64,000 nt of DNA from positions 502,345 to 566,344 of the forward strand of contig VXAZ01008191.1 in the NCBI GenBank assembly GCA_013399875.1, written 5' to 3'. This DNA is from Gymnorhina tibicen. Its lineage: Eukaryota > Chordata > Aves > Passeriformes > Artamidae. A model generated the notes under the pieces. That model did not search any database. It was given only the letters and a program-made list of their open reading frames with translations, and was not told the DNA's origin. Each line of letters starts with the position of its first letter. The first letter of the stretch is position 1. Shown in pieces: positions 46,680-58,325 of the stretch. The position numbers were made by a program, and so were the translations under genes.

Positions 46680-46986
46680 GAGGATGCCAAGAGGATGGTG
46701 CCAAACTCTTGTCAGTGGAGCCCTGAGAAAGGGTAAGGATCAATGGCCATAAACTAAAACACAAGTTCCACCTCAGCATGAGGAAGAAATCCTTTCCATG
46801 GAGGGTGCCAGAGCACTGGAACAGCTGCCCAGGGAGGTCATGGATTCTCCCTCTCTGGAGACATTCCAAACCCACCTGGATGTGTTCCTGTGCCACCTGC
46901 TCCAGGGGGCCCTGCCTTGGCAGGGGGGTTGGACTGGGTGATCTCCAGAGGTCCTTTCCAACCCTAAATATTCTGCGATTCCATAA
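46680..46986 (+). mobile_element. CR1 LINE 3' fragment, third subfamily
   Basis: GCCAGAGCACTGGAACAGC, GTTCCTGTGCCACCTGC and GTGATCTCCAGAGGTCC belong to a CR1 end distinct from the other two groups. It is directly followed by another CR1 copy. Confidence 0.9.
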
Positions 46987-47265
46987 GAGGTGATGGGACA
47001 AGAGGAATTGGCCTCAAGTTGCACCAGGGGAAGTTTAGATTGGATACTAGGAAAAATTTCTTCATGGAAAGGGTTGTCAAGCATAGGAACAGGCTGCCCA
47101 GGGAGTGGTGGAGGCACCATTCCTGGAAATGTGGATGTGGCACTCAAGGACAAGTTTTAGTGGTGAATGTGGTGTGGTGGTTTGACAGCTGGACTTGATG
47201 ATTTTAGAGATCTTTTCCAACCTTAAGGATTCTGTGATTCCATGATTCCATGATTCTGTGTTTAA
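46987..47265 (+). mobile_element. CR1 LINE 3' fragment, second subfamily
   Basis: GGGGAAGTTTAGATTGG, TGTGGCACTCAAGGACA and a run of ATTCCATG/ATTCTGTG tail repeats are present. It abuts the preceding copy in the same orientation. Confidence 0.92.
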
Positions 47266-47879
47266 CTGAAAGCTTTCATTCTGCTGGAACAACCTTTCCA
47301 GGCTGTTCCGTAGAAGAATGAGAACAGCAAGGTGAGAGACCTTTGGAAAAGGGACCTTTTGTACTCCATCACCTGCCCCGCCCTCTCTGCGGCACTCCAC
47401 GTCTGTGATTGCCACTTGCCCAGTCCCTGCCCACAACCAGGTGTTCTAAACCTGAGCTGACTCCTCCTCCTGCGATGAGGATTTACGGATTTATGGATCA
47501 CAGCCTGGCAGCTGCCCGTTGATAACGCAGCAGCACATTCCACGCACGTTCCCCAGTTATCCCACTATTGTTTCCCAGGAGCTGCCAGAGGGTTTGTCAG
47601 CCTAGATCCAGCTAGGGTTGGGGTCAGCCTGCCTCACCCATGGCATGACAAATGTCCTGCTGTGTTTACAGCACCGTGTCCCTGGAGGAGGTCGGGATGT
47701 GCATTCCTGAGGGGACTTTGTTCACATCTGATGCTCAGTTGCTCATCAGTGGGCTTTGCTCCCCCAGTATCTCTCTTTTGGGGCCTGCCTTCATTAGGAG
47801 AAACTGGGAAGGTTTGAATTGCAGCGGAGAGTGAGTGCTGGATTATGAATTATTTAGATTATTAATTGTTATTGCGATC
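47266..47879. other. Intergenic, nothing recognised
   Basis: Unique sequence between CR1 copies. No exon or repeat is seen. Confidence 0.5.
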
Positions 47880-48097
47880 AAATACCAGGAATAAATTCTT
47901 CCCTGTGAGGACAGTGAGGACCTGGGATAGATTTCCCAGAGAAGCTGTGGATGCCTCATCCCTGGAAGTGTTCAAGGCCAGGTTGCACAGGGCTTGGAGC
48001 AACCTGGGATAGTAGAAGGAGTCCCTGCCTGTGTCAGGGGATGGAACTGGATGATCTTTAAGATCCCTTCCAACCAAAATCATTCCATGATTCCATG
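47880..48097 (+). mobile_element. CR1 LINE 3' fragment
   Basis: AATAAATTCTTCCCTGTGAG, CTGGAAGTGTTCAAGGC and ATTCCATGATTCCATG are present. Confidence 0.92.
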
Positions 48098-48169
48098 TAA
48101 CTCATTTAGCCTCTGTCTCTACCAGTCTCCCCTGATGGTTCTCCAGGTCAGAAGGTGACACAAGGTTTC

Positions 48170-48240
48170 TTCTCGTACATACATCCAATCTAAATTTATC
48201 CTTTTTACTTAAAGCCACTCCCCCAAAGTCTCTCAACAGC
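48170..48240 (-). mobile_element. Short antisense CR1 fragment
   Basis: ATCCAATCTAAATTTATCC and CTTAAAGCCACTCCCCC match the antisense of the CR1 block usually about 250 bases from its 3' end. The 3' end itself is missing. Confidence 0.6.
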
Positions 48241-48554
48241 AAAGGAAGTCCGAAGTCAGCCTCCAAGAGGGAATATTGAGGGAAATACAACTCTGTAACT
48301 TCCTTAAGTGTTTGCTCTGCCATCGGAGACAGGATATACCACCAGGTGTTCTGTTAGCCCGTCCCGGGATAACCATTCCTGAAGGTATCTACAAGCACAG
48401 GAGCTTTCTGGGATATTCCCTAATTTCCCTACAGTTATGGAGCAAATTCTCTTTGATCCCCAATTCTCCAGCCACCCCACACCGTGCAGTCCAGCCTGAA
48501 TCAATGCCCCAGCTATTAAGATTCCTCCAGCTGTACCCTGGCAGAATTCCTCAT

Positions 48555-48655
48555 ATGCAAATACATTTGTTTGTCTTAAATGACAGTTTGGAACAGAGAT
48601 CATCAGAGTCTCATTTTTAGCCAATTACCCAGCATTTGCTTTGCCCAATTTGCAT
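48555..48655. promoter_or_regulatory. Pair of perfect octamer (POU) sites
   Basis: ATGCAAAT (48555-48562) and its reverse complement ATTTGCAT (48648-48655) lie 86 bases apart in opposite orientation in unique sequence. CCAATTA and ATTGTTT motifs (homeodomain- and SOX-like) are nearby. Regulatory function is inferred. Confidence 0.4.
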
Positions 48656-49134
48656 GGAGAACAACATATTATTGCTCTCAGTCTGGGGGGAATTGTTTGC
48701 CTTTTGCAGCCTCACAAGCTGCAGATGGAGCCTAATTCTTTTTTCTTTTTCTTTTTTTGTCAATATGGAAAACAATAAAGTGTGGAGGAAATGGTCTGTC
48801 TGTGGATGTTAAGTAGGGAGAGAGCAGAGAGCACCTCACCACTGAAAACTGTGCCCTTGATTATTGCTAATTAACTAGGGAAGACTGAGACGGTGTCATG
48901 AGATCTCCTGCACTTCTTCATTGCAGTGCAGTACTTTTAATAACCCTGTCTCCGTATTCTAAGGAATCTCAAAATTAGTGATTTCTTAGTGGGATTCGTG
49001 GGCCCCATGCACCGCTGCTAATTTTTGACATCAAAATGATGCCCTCTTCTAAATAACTTTTCCTCCTCAAAACCTTTTGAACACCTACCCTCACCTTCAT
49101 CAGATAAATTACATTTTGATTTTTTTTTTTATTC

Positions 49135-49282
49135 TCCCTCACTGGAGATATTCCAGAACTAACTGGACACAGTTCTGTGCCAGGTGCTCTGGGATGGCCC
49201 TGCTTGAGCAGGGAGGTGGCACCAGACGACTCCACGGTGGTCCCTTCAAACTTTACCCGTTCTGGGATTTCCTGTGGCAGTT
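49135..49282 (+). mobile_element. CR1 LINE 3' end, third subfamily
   Basis: GGAGATATTCCAGAACTA, GACGACTCCACGGTGGTCC and GTTCTGGGATTTCC are present. It is diverged and 5' truncated. Confidence 0.8.
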
Positions 49283-49529
49283 CTCAGCTTTAAAAAACTT
49301 TAAAAGAGCTTTCAAAAATGGGAGCAAATGTCTTTTAAAATAACCTCTCAAGGTGTACAGACCAAACCCACTTAATCATTTATACCCGTGAAGTCATTCA
49401 GATGCCACACTCCCATTTACCTCAGGAGAAATTAAAACACCTCTGCGGGTCTGGTCCCTCTTTGAGTTCTCAAACCTTTGTCCATTTTTCATCATTGTTT
49501 TCACATGCAGCAGCCAAGGAGCAATTTGT

Positions 49530-49553
49530 CTTTGATTAAATCACTAAAAATAG
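49530..49553 (+). promoter_or_regulatory. TCF/LEF-like plus perfect MEF2 site
   Basis: CTTTGATTAAA (49530-49540) is followed by CTAAAAATAG (49544-49553), an exact MEF2 consensus. The surrounding 49480-49630 is unique sequence. Confidence 0.35.
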
Positions 49554-50144
49554 AGACGGGCCAGCTACTGAATGCTGGTTTCTCGCCTCTAATTGTGATT
49601 TCCAGGAAGAGCCTCTTCCAGTCCCATCAATTGTATTTTTGCAGCCAAACCACAATGGTGACAATGGTTTAAAGCATTTCGGATCCCAATTACCAGGGCC
49701 CATTGAGGGTGAGGATGTATCAGAAGTAGTTTCCTTAGTGGAAGTAACTCTTGGAGCTGTGGCACACAGTCCTGTTCCTGGGGGATCCATAACAGAAGTG
49801 CAATGCGTGCATCTCATTACCCAAGAGCAAGGAAAAAAAATAATATAAACGTGAGGATAAGAAAATTGTGATTGAAGGTCTCACAGGGAATGAAAAGCTC
49901 AACTCTTGAAGAAGAAAAAAAAAAAGATCTGACCTGGCTTAGATCACTAAAATGAGGTGATCACACAGAGGAGCACAACTTCATTGAAAAGTCAACACAG
50001 GCAGAAAAAAAAGAGATTTATTTAGGCCAGAAATAAATTTTGACTGAAAATTGGAGGATGATTCCTGGCTATCAGAGGGGAGAGGTGCTGGAATAGGATC
50101 CCAGCAGAACTAAAATCTTGAATGCTCAGAAGGCAAAACACTGC

Positions 50145-50392
50145 AGGATGAGAGGAAACAGCCTCAAGTTGTGTCCGGGGAAGTTTAGATTGGATATTAG
50201 GAAAAATTTGTTCTCCCAAGGGGTGGCCAAGCACAGGCTGTGCCACCATCCCTGGAGGGATTTAGAAGACGTGTAGATGTGGCACTTGGGGACATTGGTT
50301 AGTGGTGGATCTGTCAGCACTTGGTTGATGGTTGGGCTCAATGATCTTTGAGGATTTTTCCAGCCTAAACAATTTTATTATTTCATTATCTC
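50145..50392 (+). mobile_element. CR1 LINE 3' fragment, second subfamily
   Basis: GTTTAGATTGGATATTAGG, TGTGGCACTTGGGGACATTG and CTCAATGATCTTTGAGG are present. Confidence 0.9.
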
Positions 50393-51129
50393 TTTAAATA
50401 ACCGGGTTTGTAAGACATGGAGCCCCAGGGGACTGGAGATACGACCCGGGTGATCCCTGCATGTCACCCTCCCGGGCTGGGGGTCAGGTGGGCAGCAGGA
50501 GAGGCAACAACCCAGCAGAGAAACATCTTTCAGCGCGAGATGTTGGGAAATGCAGAATCAGCCCTCTGGGTGCTGCGAGCATCTGCTTTTCTTTGCCTCT
50601 CTGCACATTTGTTCTGTACCTGGCAGACACCGCAACACCGCTGATTTATGGCTTTTCTTTCTCTTTCCTCCCAGAGGCAGAAGGGAACTTGGTGGCCCCC
50701 AAGAGGAGCAGAACATATAAACCCTGGACAAAGAACCATGAAACTGGTTTGGGGTTTTTTTTTTGCTGCCTCCCACGCACGTGTCACTTATTTTGATGGT
50801 TTGTCACTATGGACAACCTGTGTTCAAACAGCACAAAAATAATCAAAATCCCTGTCCCTACAGGTCTTGTTACTGAGAAAAGCTCTTGCCATAGCTTCCT
50901 CTCTTGGAAGGAAGCCTGCTTTAAAGAATCAGCAGAAATCTGCCAGCGGGCACTTGGAAAGAGAAACAGGGTACAGGGGTCCCAACAGGAATCACGGGCA
51001 TTTTGTGTTTGGACCTGATGAGCATTTAACTGCATTGCTGCAATTCACAATGTGTTTCTTCCTGGTAATTTGAATTGTAAAATAAGATTGCAGCAGGGTG
51101 CAAAGGGCCTTCAGCATCTTTTCGCCTGC
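50393..51129. other. Intergenic, nothing recognised
   Basis: Unique sequence with a T-run near 50755. No supported gene. Confidence 0.5.
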
Positions 51130-51222
51130 TGGTGGAAGGTGTCCCAAGGCAGGGGAGGTTGGAATTAGGTGATCTTTTTAACGTCCCTTCCAATCCAAAC
51201 CATCCTCTGATTCTGTGATAAT
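51130..51222 (+). mobile_element. CR1 LINE 3' end, short
   Basis: GGTGGAAGGTGTCCCAAGG, GGTGATCTTTTTAACGTCCC and CTGATTCTGTGATA are present. Confidence 0.88.
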
Positions 51223-52389
51223 ACAGGGTTGGAGCAAGAGAGGTTCATTAAATCTCACTGTTTAGAAAGGAAATAACTCCTCATGCTTCAAACTACAAAC
51301 CAAGGGACAACCAGCAAGCAGCAGGAAAGAAATCCCAGTTCTTCACAGGCGAGGTCATTGCCCACAGGGGCAACACTTCTTGGATTTCTGTGCGTTAGAG
51401 AGGAGCAGAGGCTGGTGTCACACAGAGGTTTTGAGAAATAAGAACATTCCTGCGTGGCCATCACTGTGCTGGCAATGACTCAGATGTGGGACTTTAGGAG
51501 CTGTGAACACTTTGCAGAGTGAGTTCCTCGAGTCAGGAGCTGCAGCAGAGAATCCTTCATGGATCAGCTGAGCCCTGTAAGGAGCTGGGAGTCTGACAAA
51601 AGCATCTTTTCTGCTAAAAGAGTCCCTCAGAAGAGTTCTGGCGTTGTCCACTGACAGCCACCACAAACCATGACCTGCCAGCACCTCAGAGGGATGATTT
51701 CATTTCCAGAGGTAAAACAGGTGGACATCCATTTGTGTTAACCTACTGATATCCAGATAGAGAAGCAGCCTGGATTCCTTCTGTATCACTCACCAAGGCA
51801 TTTCCAGGAGCTGTTTTATGCTTTTAAGGACTAGAAAAACAGCCTGAAAATGTTGTCCAGACACCAGCAGAGCCATGAGATGTCGCCCTCTCTTCCTCTC
51901 ATGACACACATCTGCTGTGTCGTGTAACACTCTCCTCATCCACCTGAGCTGGACATCAAAGATGAGGAAGAATCACTGAATTATCACAGGAGGTCTTCGT
52001 GATTTTAGGTCAGAATTACCAAAATAATAGATTATGGAGGGGTTACAACCACTGCACATTAAGCAGCATCCAAGGACCTTTAACTTATTCAGCCATTCAG
52101 ACCTCGGGCTCCACTTCTACAGTATAAATATCTTCCTTAGGAGATGCTGCAACCTGATTTTAATGACTTATAACTGTTAAATAAACCATCTATAATACAC
52201 TCACTGAGGTTGCAAATGACACAAACAGCTCTTTAATAAGTCAGGGATAATGGGAAGCAAAACGCATTAACAGGGAAGGGCTGTGATTTAGGATTATATG
52301 AGGGCAGTAGTAGATCTTGCAGGTCTTTGGAGTGCATCCTTAAAAATATATTGATTCCAAAAGGCTGTCAGCCTTGGTTCAGTTTAATT

Positions 52390-52413
52390 AAAAAAAAAAA
52401 AAAAAGGGGGGGG
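52390..52413 (+). repeat. A16 directly followed by G8
   Basis: An unbroken 24-base purine run switches from A to G at 52405/52406. Confidence 0.95.
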
Positions 52414-52570
52414 ATTAAAATGTTGCAATCCACACTTTGGGGTTTTAAATATTAATAAACCTTACTTATATGCTCATTTTCAAAGCATTATACAACCTGC
52501 CACTGTGAGGCAGAATAAAATCTAGAAGTTTAATATGTAGATCATGATTGTTGGCTGAAAAGACACAAGA

Positions 52571-52610
52571 AGTGTTTATAATTAGAGGAGAGTGTTTATA
52601 ATTAGATGAG
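52571..52610 (+). repeat. 20-bp tandem duplication
   Basis: AGTGTTTATAATTAGAGGAG is followed immediately by a second copy with one difference (G to T at position 17 of the unit). Confidence 0.93.
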
Positions 52611-54017
52611 GGTGATGCCTTGTTATGTTGAAGGTTTTTATTGGAAAGGTTTTATACTTTGCTTCACTTGTGTTTACGGGTTATGCCTTTATTTCATAAA
52701 TGCATACTTTTTTTATCCTCCCTTTTGCTTCTTTATGATTTTCATTCACTTATGCAATATTTTTCTTTTCTTTTTATTTTTCCCTGATAGATGGGGAGAT
52801 AAACATTTATTATTTTTTTGCAAATCCAAAGTTTTTCAGGCGTAAAGCAACCCATGGACTTTTGCCTGGGAAGATTCTCTCCCCTTTTTTTTCTGGTGTG
52901 TTTGATCCCTCGTGGATTGCAAGGCATTGCTGTGGTGGGAGTCACCACGACAGAATTTCAGGGCCAAACCTGGTTTGGGCTCATTTTCTACTGAGCTGTG
53001 CCCACAGTGGTACAAAACGACACCTCGGCTTTGTTTTTTGTGGTCAACAGCCACCAATTTCTGTTTTTTTTTTTGGCAGTGATTTGGCACATAAATCACT
53101 GCTTCAATCACTGCACCAGCAGCAAAAGGAGGGGTAAGGAGTCTCCATCTTTTCTTGGGTGCGGGGGCAAACGCAGTGACAAAGGCTGAGGAAAAGGTGG
53201 GTATCACCTCTTCTCCCACGTACCAAGTGACAGGATGAGAGGAAAAGACAGAGAGGTGCTGCTCTACCCTACAGGTACCTCTGGAGCTGGAGAAGGTGCC
53301 ACTGTATTTAGCTGATTGACGTTTTTTCCATTAGTTTGTCTCGTCAATTTTCGAAGACGTGTAAGTATTTAGCAACTATTATGCCCTACACTGAGAAATC
53401 CTGTCCTTTTTGTTTTACTGTGCGAATTATTTCACTCATTTTGAGGCTGCCACCTGCTATTTCCATGTCAGAACTCCCAGCACCTCTTGTTCTCTTTGTC
53501 CTGTTCCGCATTAAAAAGAGGATGCTGAATGAACAGTCGCTCCCGTCCTGAGGCCACTCCGGACCCTGCAGACCTCTGCCACTTCCCAACTGCCTCATTT
53601 TCTGGGACGATGAAGCCTAATTTATTTACTTTCCCTCTTTGCGGAGAGATTGTTCCACTTCCCCGATAATCCCCGGCACCTTTTCCTGCGTCTTTTCCAA
53701 TTTCATTCCATTCTGTCGGAGACGGGGGAACTGGGGAGGCACACAGCAATTAGTGAGTGCATAATAGATATTTATCCTGGCAAAAATCTGAAAACAGACC
53801 GCTGGACTCGCCAACACACATCACAGTGTCCGCTTTTTCTTTTATTCCTTCTGCTTCTCCAGTGGGATCCTCCTCTAAATGGACCAGGAACGTCCTGAAG
53901 ACAAAAGCCATCATTTAGATCTCTCCTCAGTGCCTGCCACTGTTGAGTCTGGCGTTGGATTAAACCCGAGACCAAGCAGCCGGTGCTGTACAAACAACCC
54001 TGCTTTGAATATTTATG

Positions 54018-54540
54018 GAATCACGGAGTCCTGGAACGGTTTGGGTTGGGAGGGACCTGAAAGATCAGCTCATTCCAACCCCCCTTCCACTATCCCAGTT
54101 TGCTCCAAGCCCTGTCCAGGCTGGCTGTGGGCAATTCCAGGGATGGGGCAGCCACAGCTTCTCTGGGCACCCTGTGCCAGGGCCCCTCCACCCCCCCAGG
54201 GAAGAATTCCTTCCTAATATCCCATCTAAACCTTCCCTCCTTCAGCTTAAAACACTTCCCCTTTGTCCTGTCACTCCAGGCTCCTGTCCAAAGTCCCTCT
54301 CCAGCTCTCTTTTTATCTATTCCAGTGCCTAAAGGAGCCCCTTTAGGCACTGGAAGGGCCTCTTAGGTCTCTCCAGAACCTTCTCTTCTCCAGACTGGAA
54401 AGTCCCAACTCCCCCAACTCTCCATAGCAGAGGAGCTCCATCCCTCTGGTCACCTTAGTGGTCTCCTCTGGACTCCTTCCAACAGGTCAACAAATTCCTT
54501 GTGCTGGGGGCCCCAGTACAACAGAAAATGTGCATTCCAG
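54018..54540 (-). mobile_element. CR1 LINE 3' fragment, antisense, about 520 bp
   Basis: GAATCACGGAGTCCTGGAACG, CACAGCTTCTCTGGGCACC and TTCTCTTCTCCAGACTGG are present. A short inverted segment, GTGCCTAAAGGAGCCCC followed by TTTAGGCACTGG, lies at about 54325-54355. Confidence 0.93.
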
Positions 54541-56192
54541 CATTTCAGTGATCCTCCTTCAGAGATCATCCCTATGGAAGGGAAATGAGCGACCAGGTTG
54601 GAGTTTTTTTGCTGCTGCAAAGCAGCAGAAATCGCTCTCAGAGAGGGAAGTTAATGATCTCCATGTACAGATCTCTCTCTTGTGCTCGAGTTTCCAAATA
54701 GGAAGTGGCTTTGTACTTCTGCTTCAGGCAAAGCCCTTTTGAAGCAGTCACTCGTGTGAACAGCTGGATTCAAAACCTGCATGGCAGAGACTCTGCTCTC
54801 CCTCATTCTTCCATCCAAAGGCTGAAAGGCAAACTGCAAACACGGCTCATTTTCATTTATTATTCCAAAGTATGCTGAAGGGGAAATTGATCTCTTTCTC
54901 TTTGGTCTTGCTCCTTTAAGTTTACCCTGTCAGGATGGAGTGCGGGGAGAAGTGTCTTCCTTGATGTGGTATTTGAGCAGTATTAAAATATATTTTGGGA
55001 GAATTAAAATGCAGTGAGAATAAGGAAGTGTTTTAGCCCTCATGAGTGGAGTTCAAGCAGCTGCCAACGTTTCTGAGCAGGAGAAAATACAGAATTAAAA
55101 TGAATCTGCTCTACTCTCCTGAACTGATATTTTTAAAAGCCTGCTTTTAAAAAGTTTCCAAGAACACAGCTCACACTCTGTCTTCTCCACAGCAAAATGA
55201 AGCTCTAAGATATTCAGTGGCAGCTGGCCAGTGAAAAAGATATGGGAAGATGGGAAGAGAACAGCAGGGAAGTGTCACAGGAGGAAAGAGGTGGCCAGGC
55301 TGGACAAGTGCAGCTGTGTCAGTCAACATCTTGACCAAGAGGTAATTGCTGACTCTGCCAGAATACCACTAAAATTTCAGAAAAAAACCATCAAAACATA
55401 AATTTGGGCAATTATCTTTAATCTATTCCAGACAATCATGAGTTAGTGGAGGTAGGACTGGTCAGGAGTTATGCCTGGTATTTTCTGACCAGTTTGGAAG
55501 TGTGAAGGACAATATGATTTGTCTGCCTTGACGAAATGATGATATTTTGCTTCTTACTTTCAATCCATCTGAATGAAGTCAAGCCTCATTGCAGATCTGT
55601 TCTAAAGGTGTTAATTCTCATTCTGTGATTGAGAAACTAAAAATGGCCAGACATTTGCCATTGCAAATTGGGCAGAAATGGGTCACCTTCACCCCTATAA
55701 ACACGAGAAGTCACCTGGTCATCAGATGGGCCTTGGGGCTGTTTGCTGTAGAGTGTGGAAGAATTTCCTTTCCTCTCTGCAAAGAGGAAAGACCAGTTCC
55801 ACCAAGCAATTTACCAACACATTTCTGGCCTCAATCTTTCTAGGGGACGTAATGGAAATCTTGGAGGAGAGGGAAGTGAGATCTCTCACTTGAGAGCTTA
55901 GTTCCAGGTAAAAGTCCTCCCTGGTTATCCGCAGGGAGAGTGCTTCACTCCCTCCGTCAAATCCTGGCTTGCCCTTTACGCAGCAATTAAAAGCATCCAG
56001 TTGAAGATGGAAACTCCTGCCAGGTAGAACCTGGAAAGGGAATAAGGCTGCCTTTAAAGAGGAACATTCTTAATCTTGATGTGCTGCCTGAAAACCTGCT
56101 CAGTTACACAACCTGAAGAGCAAGAGGTAGTTTGGATGTGCACAAAAGGCCACGGTCATCACTCAGAAATTTATTTCACTTATTGTTCCTAC
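54541..56192. other. Intergenic, nothing recognised
   Basis: Unique AT-rich sequence with no gene or repeat that I can support. Confidence 0.5.
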
Positions 56193-56505
56193 AGGGGCTC
56201 CACGAGAGCTGGAGAGGGACTTGGGAAAAGGGCATGGAGTGACAGGACAAGGGGAAATGGCTTTAAACTGCCAGAGGGCACGGCTAGTGGGATATTGGGA
56301 AGGGATTCCTCCCTGGGAGGGTGGGGAGGCCCTGGCACAGGTTTCCCAGAGAAGCTGTGGCTGCCCCATCCCTGGAATTGTCCAAGGCCAGATTGGATAG
56401 GGCTTGGAGCAGCCTGGTCTGATGGAAGGTGTCCCTGCCCATGGCAGGGAACGAGATGATTTTTAAGGTTCCTTTTGACCCCAACCATTCTGTGATTCTG
56501 TGAAA
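56193..56505 (+). mobile_element. CR1 LINE 3' fragment
   Basis: GAGCTGGAGAGGGACTTGGG, GTGACAGGACAAGGGG and CATTCTGTGATTCTGTGA are present. It looks close to consensus, so it is likely one of the younger copies. Confidence 0.94.
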
Positions 56506-57999
56506 ACAGCATCAGTGGTTTCTCTGCTGTACCCTTTAGAAGGTTATAGAAAAATATTCAAGGCACGCCTTTATTCCTGTCTCTCAGCATTTCTTGGATA
56601 CTAAAGCATGCACACTTTTCCAAGGACAAGCATTTCCAGTCTGGTCTCGATATCCAAGTTAGGTCTAGGAAAGAACAATACCAACAGTGTCTTGGTATTT
56701 TCTGATTGTTTTTTCGTTTTCTGTTGTTTGTAAGGTAATTACTGGAAGAACAGGGTTCTGTCAGATCCTTAAATCACTACGCTGAGAATTGGGATTTCTG
56801 TATTTAGCTCCCAGCAACAGCATAAATGCCCTGGGTGGATTTTGACAAGTCCTTTAACTTCCCCGTCCCTTAAACATAACAGAGAAAAGGGAGGTTATTT
56901 TTCCTAAGGCAGTTGAGCTCAAGCACTAATGACTGTGAGATGCTGCAGTAACGGAGACATTTGACAAATGTAAGGAATGATGCTGCTCTTGTTACTGTGA
57001 TGGATCAAAACCTTACTTCAGGTTCATTAACTTCATCATTTTCCTTCTCAGTGTATAAACGCACTGTTTTTGGCAGCTCAGATTCCAAAGAATTCATCAT
57101 TAGTTATATACTAATAATGTCAGCCTGAAATTCAAAGTAAGGTGGTGCAGGTGAGCGGGGGGTTTTTTCCTGCTTTTTGTAAAATCTGATTGTGAAAATT
57201 ATCTCTCTTGGCACCACTGGATAAAGCCAACACAGAAGTTCCCCTCGGTGACAAGGAAGAGGAAGGGCTATTAATAGGTGCAGCAGAATTTGAAAAGAAT
57301 AAATGTGAACAGCTTTTGCAAAACACTGCTGGCAGAATTGGCTTTTGGGTGAGATTCGGCTGGAACTGAACAGAAACTGATAGACTTGGGCAAAGCCAAG
57401 CTGGTCCTGCTGAAGAATTTGGGATTTCTCTGCACCAAGGACCAGGTTAAGAAGCTCATTTGCTCCTGCAGGAGGTCAGAATTCTTGTGCCATCATCCCT
57501 GAGGTAAAATAAAACCTTCCACGCCCGTAAATACTCACTGTGGCTTTGCTAAGAGCGGGATACAGGAGCCTTCTGCTGTCACTGATCCTGTGCTGACTGT
57601 CCAGGAAAAGGTGGACTGAACCAGAGCTGGTCTGGCACTGGACACATCTGTCCTTGTCACCTGGGCTGTCTCTTACTGTTCCACATTAAACATGGACAGC
57701 TGGGATTTCACTGGATTTTGCTGAAGCATCAAAATGTCGCTTCATTTTATGAGGACTGCAGCTTTGAGGATGAAGAACCTCCTGGGTAAGTTTTTAATAG
57801 AGATGATAAAAAATATTAAATGCAACCCAGTCATTGGTGAGAGTCATGATGGATCGAGGTACTGCAGGTGAGGCCCTCTGACAACCTCAGCAATCCCAAA
57901 TTTTCCTTGGCAGTGCTGAAAGAAAAGTCCTGGACTTTTTTTAAGGACATACAAAGCAATTCATAGCATTTATGGATAATTACACCTTGGAAAAACCTT
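56506..57999. other. Intergenic, nothing recognised
   Basis: 1.5 kb of unique AT-rich sequence without supported features. Confidence 0.5.
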
Positions 58000-58325
58000 T
58001 GGACAATTGGATCATTGAATCCAACCATTAACCCAGCACTGCCGAGTCCACCACTACGCTGTGTCTGCAAGTGCCACATCCACAGGGATTCTGAACACTT
58101 CCAGGGATGGTGATTCCACCCCTTCCTTAGGCAGCCTGTTCCAACGTTTGACCACCTTTTCAGTGAAGAAATTTTTCCTAATATCCAATCTAAACCTCCT
58201 CTGGTGCAACTTGAGGCCGTTTCCTCTGGTCCTATCAAGATGCTGGAAACAATCTCAGGGTAACAACTCCTCAGATGGATCTTCCCAGGTCTGCCAGCTC
58301 CCTTTGCTCCATCCCTTTTGTCTGT
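58000..58325 (-). mobile_element. CR1 LINE fragment, second subfamily, antisense
   Basis: ATCATTGAATCCAACC, AAGTGCCACATCCACAGG and TTTTTCCTAATATCCAATC are present. The extreme 3' end is partly missing. Confidence 0.88.

Larger units (their letters stand above)
51223..54017. other. Intergenic, 2.8 kb without transposon or gene
   Basis: AT-rich unique sequence. It holds the A16G8 run and the 20-bp duplication listed separately. Open frames here are short and unremarkable. Confidence 0.5.
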
